Origin: QHWK01 sp035315685
Lineage (GTDB): Bacteria; Acidobacteriota; Vicinamibacteria; Vicinamibacterales; CAVVIG01
Reading direction: 5' to 3'
NCBI GenBank assembly: GCA_035315685.1
Contig: DATFXR010000309.1
Span: forward strand, 1 to 15,836
DNA: 15,836 nt
Below, in pieces: positions 13,893 through 15,836 of this stretch (position 1 is the stretch's first letter; every line of letters begins with the position of its first letter). The translations under genes were made by a program, and so were the position numbers. The notes below the pieces were generated by a model. The model did not search any database. It was not told the origin of the DNA and worked only from the letters and a program-made list of their open reading frames with translations.

Positions 13893-15367
13893 TGGAACGC
13901 CGCTCGCGAGCCGCGGCGATCGTGCTCGCGGCGCTGTCGATGGCGCACGTCGGCAGTCCCGATACCTTCTTCGCCGGCCAGGCGGGACCCTACGACGTCC
14001 GCGTCAGCGTTCGGCTGCCTGGCGTGATCCCCGGCCGCGCGCAGATCTCGGTTCGCGTGGCCGGCGCGACCGCCGACAGCGGCCACGTCGTCACCGTTCG
14101 CGCCGGTCAGTGGAACGTCGGCTTGAAGGGCGCGCCACCCGCAGAAACTGCAGCGCCCGTTCCAGGCGACCCCGAACTCCGCGCTGCTGAGATGTGGTTC
14201 ATGACCGCGAGCTCCTATCAACTCGTGGTCTCGATCGACGGTCCGGCGGGGCACGGCGAGGCGATCGTCCCGGTGACGGCGCTCGCGACCGCGCAGCGGA
14301 CGATGGTCCCCGGACTCGGATTGCTGCTGGCGGGATTGGGCATCTTCCTGACCGTCGGCATGCTGACGATCATCGGTGCAGCCGTACGCGAGAGCGTCCT
14401 CGCGCCTGGCGACGAGCCCGACCAGGTGAGGCGGCGCCGCGCGCGGATCGGAGTGGCGATCGCGGCCGTCCTCGCGGTGCTGATTCTTTGGGGCGGCAAC
14501 AGATGGTGGGCCGCTGAAGCGGCGAACTATGGCAGGTTCGTCCTGTATCGCCCGTTTGCGTCGCGGGCCACGATCGAGCCGAACTCGCCCGACGACGTTC
14601 CGCGGACGCTGACGCTGTCGATTCGCGATCCGCGCTGGACCGGCGAGCAGAGTCCGCTGACGACTTACAACGCGCTGATTCCCGATCACGGGAAGCTGAT
14701 GCACTTGTTTCTCGTTCGCGACGGCGGGTCCGATGCCTTCGCCCATCTGCATCCGATTCCGAGGACGCCTCAGGCTCTCGACTTCGACGTCCCGCTGCCC
14801 GCGCTTCCAGCAGGGACCTACCGCGTGTACGGCGATATCGTTCACGAGAGCGGCTACGCACAGACGCTGGTCGCAACCGTCGATGTGCCGCGCGCGGCGT
14901 CGGCGTCCGCGCAGACCGATCCGGACGATTCATGGTTTACCGGCGCGGCGGCGTCGGAGTCGAGTTTGGCCGCCGTCGATCTGGGCGACGGAACGCGCCT
15001 GCAGTGGACGCGCGGCGACAAGACGATTTCGAAGGGTGCCGACCAGCTGCTGGAGTTCTCGGTCCGCAATCCGGCAGGCGCCGTCGTCGATGTGGAGCCC
15101 TACATGGGGATGGCGGCGCACGCCGTTGTCGCGAGCCGCGACGGGTCGGTGTTCGCGCACCTGCATCCGGCAGGCAGCATTTCGATGGCGGCGCTTCAGC
15201 ACTTCGGTGGAACGGACGGCGGCCCGCACGCGGGGCACGACATGCCGATGACCGGAGCGGTCGCGATTCCGTTCGCGTTTCCGAGCTCGGGTCCCTACCG
15301 AATCTGGGTGCAGATGAAACGCGGCGGGCATGTCCGGACGGCCGCGTTCGACGTGAACGTCGACTGA
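13892..15367 (+). CDS. Two-lobed exported protein with PmoB-like layout and His/Met-rich putative copper sites
   Basis: A 491-residue protein starting at ATG 13892, overlapping the upstream stop. A signal peptide ends near SMA (16-18), which would leave H19 (HVGSPD) as mature N terminus. A beta-rich domain follows (about 30-130, with GPAGHGEAIVPV, H121), then two membrane helices (138-165 and 186-204) joined by a short RRRR-containing cytoplasmic loop, then a large outer domain (210-491). That beta / two-helix / beta order is the PmoB/AmoB architecture. The outer domain holds a repeated unit ending in FAHLHP (H271, H285, H287 and H410, H423, H425) and a HAGHDMPM cluster (446-453), all plausible copper ligands, as in YtkA/FixH- or CopC-like proteins. 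PmoB's His-x-His CuB pair is not evident in the first domain. It is surely co-expressed with the PmoC-like gene. A copper carrier or assembly role is the main alternative. Confidence 0.7.
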   Translation: MERRSRAAAIVLAALSMAHVGSPDTFFAGQAGPYDVRVSVRLPGVIPGRAQISVRVAGATADSGHVVTVRAGQWNVGLKGAPPAETAAPVPGDPELRAAEMWFMTASSYQLVVSIDGPAGHGEAIVPVTALATAQRTMVPGLGLLLAGLGIFLTVGMLTIIGAAVRESVLAPGDEPDQVRRRRARIGVAIAAVLAVLILWGGNRWWAAEAANYGRFVLYRPFASRATIEPNSPDDVPRTLTLSIRDPRWTGEQSPLTTYNALIPDHGKLMHLFLVRDGGSDAFAHLHPIPRTPQALDFDVPLPALPAGTYRVYGDIVHESGYAQTLVATVDVPRAASASAQTDPDDSWFTGAAASESSLAAVDLGDGTRLQWTRGDKTISKGADQLLEFSVRNPAGAVVDVEPYMGMAAHAVVASRDGSVFAHLHPAGSISMAALQHFGGTDGGPHAGHDMPMTGAVAIPFAFPSSGPYRIWVQMKRGGHVRTAAFDVNVD

Positions 15368-15416
15368 AATCAATCACCTCGACTGCCGGGTCATCAGTAA
15401 TTTCCCCAACGCGGGT

Positions 15417-15442
15417 GTCGATTTCGGCGGTCGCCGATCGAC
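15417..15442 (+). terminator. Strong hairpin downstream of the PmoB-like gene
   Basis: GTCGAT (15417-15422) pairs with ATCGAC (15437-15442), and inside it CGGC (15425-15428) pairs with GCCG (15433-15436) around a GGTC loop, with a 2-nt TT bulge on the left arm. This ten-pair stem begins 49 nt after the stop of the two-gene membrane/copper unit. No T-run follows, so it may be a terminator-like or mRNA-stabilising hairpin. The rest of the 131-nt gap 15368-15498 holds the next gene's ribosome site and nothing else I can identify. Confidence 0.35.
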
Positions 15443-15485
15443 CAGGGCATGAGGCGACGATGGGGTCGCCCGAACCCTCAGCTGT

Positions 15486-15492
15486 GAGGAGG
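15486..15492 (+). promoter_or_regulatory. Ribosome binding site of the YCII/DGPF gene
   Basis: GAGGAGG, 6 nt before ATG 15499, is the best Shine-Dalgarno match in the window and fixes the start of the final gene. Confidence 0.7.
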
Positions 15493-15498
15493 CTTGCG

Positions 15499-15836
15499 AT
15501 GCGATTTCTGTCGATTTACAAGACCGCGGAGACCGGTGTACCCCCGACCCCCGAGTACATGGCGACGATGCAGAGACTCGTGGAAGAGGGACGGAAAGCC
15601 GGCTGGCTGCTCGCGACGGAGGGCTGCCTGCCGAGCGCACTGGGCGCACGCGTCCGATCATCCGGCGGCAGCCTCTTCGTGACAGACGGTCCCTTCGTAG
15701 AAACCAAGGAGATCATTGCCGGATTCGCTCTGCTCGAGGCTTCGTCGAAGGAGGAGGCCATCCGGCTGACCAGGGATTTTCTGAAGGCCGCGGGCGACGG
15801 CGAGTGCGAACTGCGCCAGATCTTCACACCGTCTGA
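15499..15836 (+). CDS. YCII-related (DGPF domain) protein, 3' end cut by window edge
   Basis: The 112 residues seen are almost a full YCII/DGPF protein: a ferredoxin-like alpha-beta fold with MRFLSIYKT as first strand, a helix with MATMQRLVEEGRKAGWLL, and the signature VTDGPFVETKEIIAGFALLEA (61-81, DGPF at 63-66), then EEAIRLTRDFLKAAGDGECELRQI. The frame is still open at the last base, so a few residues and the stop are missing. It has a strong ribosome site and no overlap with the upstream gene, so it is a separate unit. Family members are small cytoplasmic proteins of unknown substrate, often encoded beside an ECF sigma factor gene; whether one follows here lies beyond the window. Confidence 0.88.
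   Translation, partial: MRFLSIYKTAETGVPPTPEYMATMQRLVEEGRKAGWLLATEGCLPSALGARVRSSGGSLFVTDGPFVETKEIIAGFALLEASSKEEAIRLTRDFLKAAGDGECELRQIFTPS

Noticed and set aside
12723..15367. Canonical particulate methane or ammonia monooxygenase operon
   Set aside because: There is no separate pmoA gene, the C-like protein is longer, the CuB His-x-His pair is not evident in the B-like protein, and no oxidation-pathway partners are nearby. Only a remote CuMMO-like relation is claimed.

Overview
The window is high-GC, gene-dense bacterial DNA: fourteen protein-coding genes, almost no intergenic space, and no RNA genes, insertion sequences or CRISPR arrays that I can see. The mix of families (DUF1800/DUF1501 pair, short FG-GAP protein, RND metal pump, YCII/DGPF protein, TIGR03032-sulfotransferase sugar cluster) suggests a Gram-negative soil or sediment bacterium. 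My best guess is Acidobacteriota, perhaps Vicinamibacteria. That is inference from gene content, not a measured placement.

Region 1 (1-4155, + strand) is the end of a surface-polysaccharide or modified-glycan operon. It holds the C-terminal part of a split transketolase, a family 2 glycosyltransferase, a TIGR03032/DUF4915 propeller protein, a sulfotransferase and an NAD-dependent sugar epimerase/dehydratase. The first four genes are joined by GTGA or ATGA stop/start overlaps, and the fifth starts 3 nt after the fourth ends. Together they look like they make, transfer and sulfate an unusual sugar.

Region 2 (4215-9669, - strand) is a metal-efflux transcription unit. A small LuxR-type regulator is followed by a periplasmic adaptor (ATGA overlap) and a CzcA-type RND pump (16 nt gap). 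Upstream on the same strand is a short exported FG-GAP/VCBS protein. The regulator's N-terminal half resembles the leader-like domains of the NHLP/Os1348 RiPP families. No outer-membrane factor gene is present.

Region 3 (9831-12643, + strand) is the common DUF1800-DUF1501 pair. The genes overlap by ATGA, and the second protein has a twin-arginine signal.

Region 4 (12723-15367, + strand) is the most interesting part. It encodes a polytopic membrane protein and a two-lobed exported protein with a pair of membrane helices between the lobes. The membrane protein carries D-x3-H-x12-H and D-x3-H-x13-H motifs. Their spacing and surrounding residues match the CuC and CuD metal sites of PmoC/AmoC, the C subunit of copper membrane monooxygenases. 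Its C-terminal half faintly resembles PmoA. The second protein has the PmoB layout (beta domain, two helices, beta domain), a His at the likely mature N terminus, and His/Met-rich motifs. I propose a divergent, compact two-gene CuMMO-like or copper-handling system. It is not a canonical pmoCAB operon, and its activity is unknown.

Region 5 (15499-end) is a YCII/DGPF-domain gene cut by the window edge.
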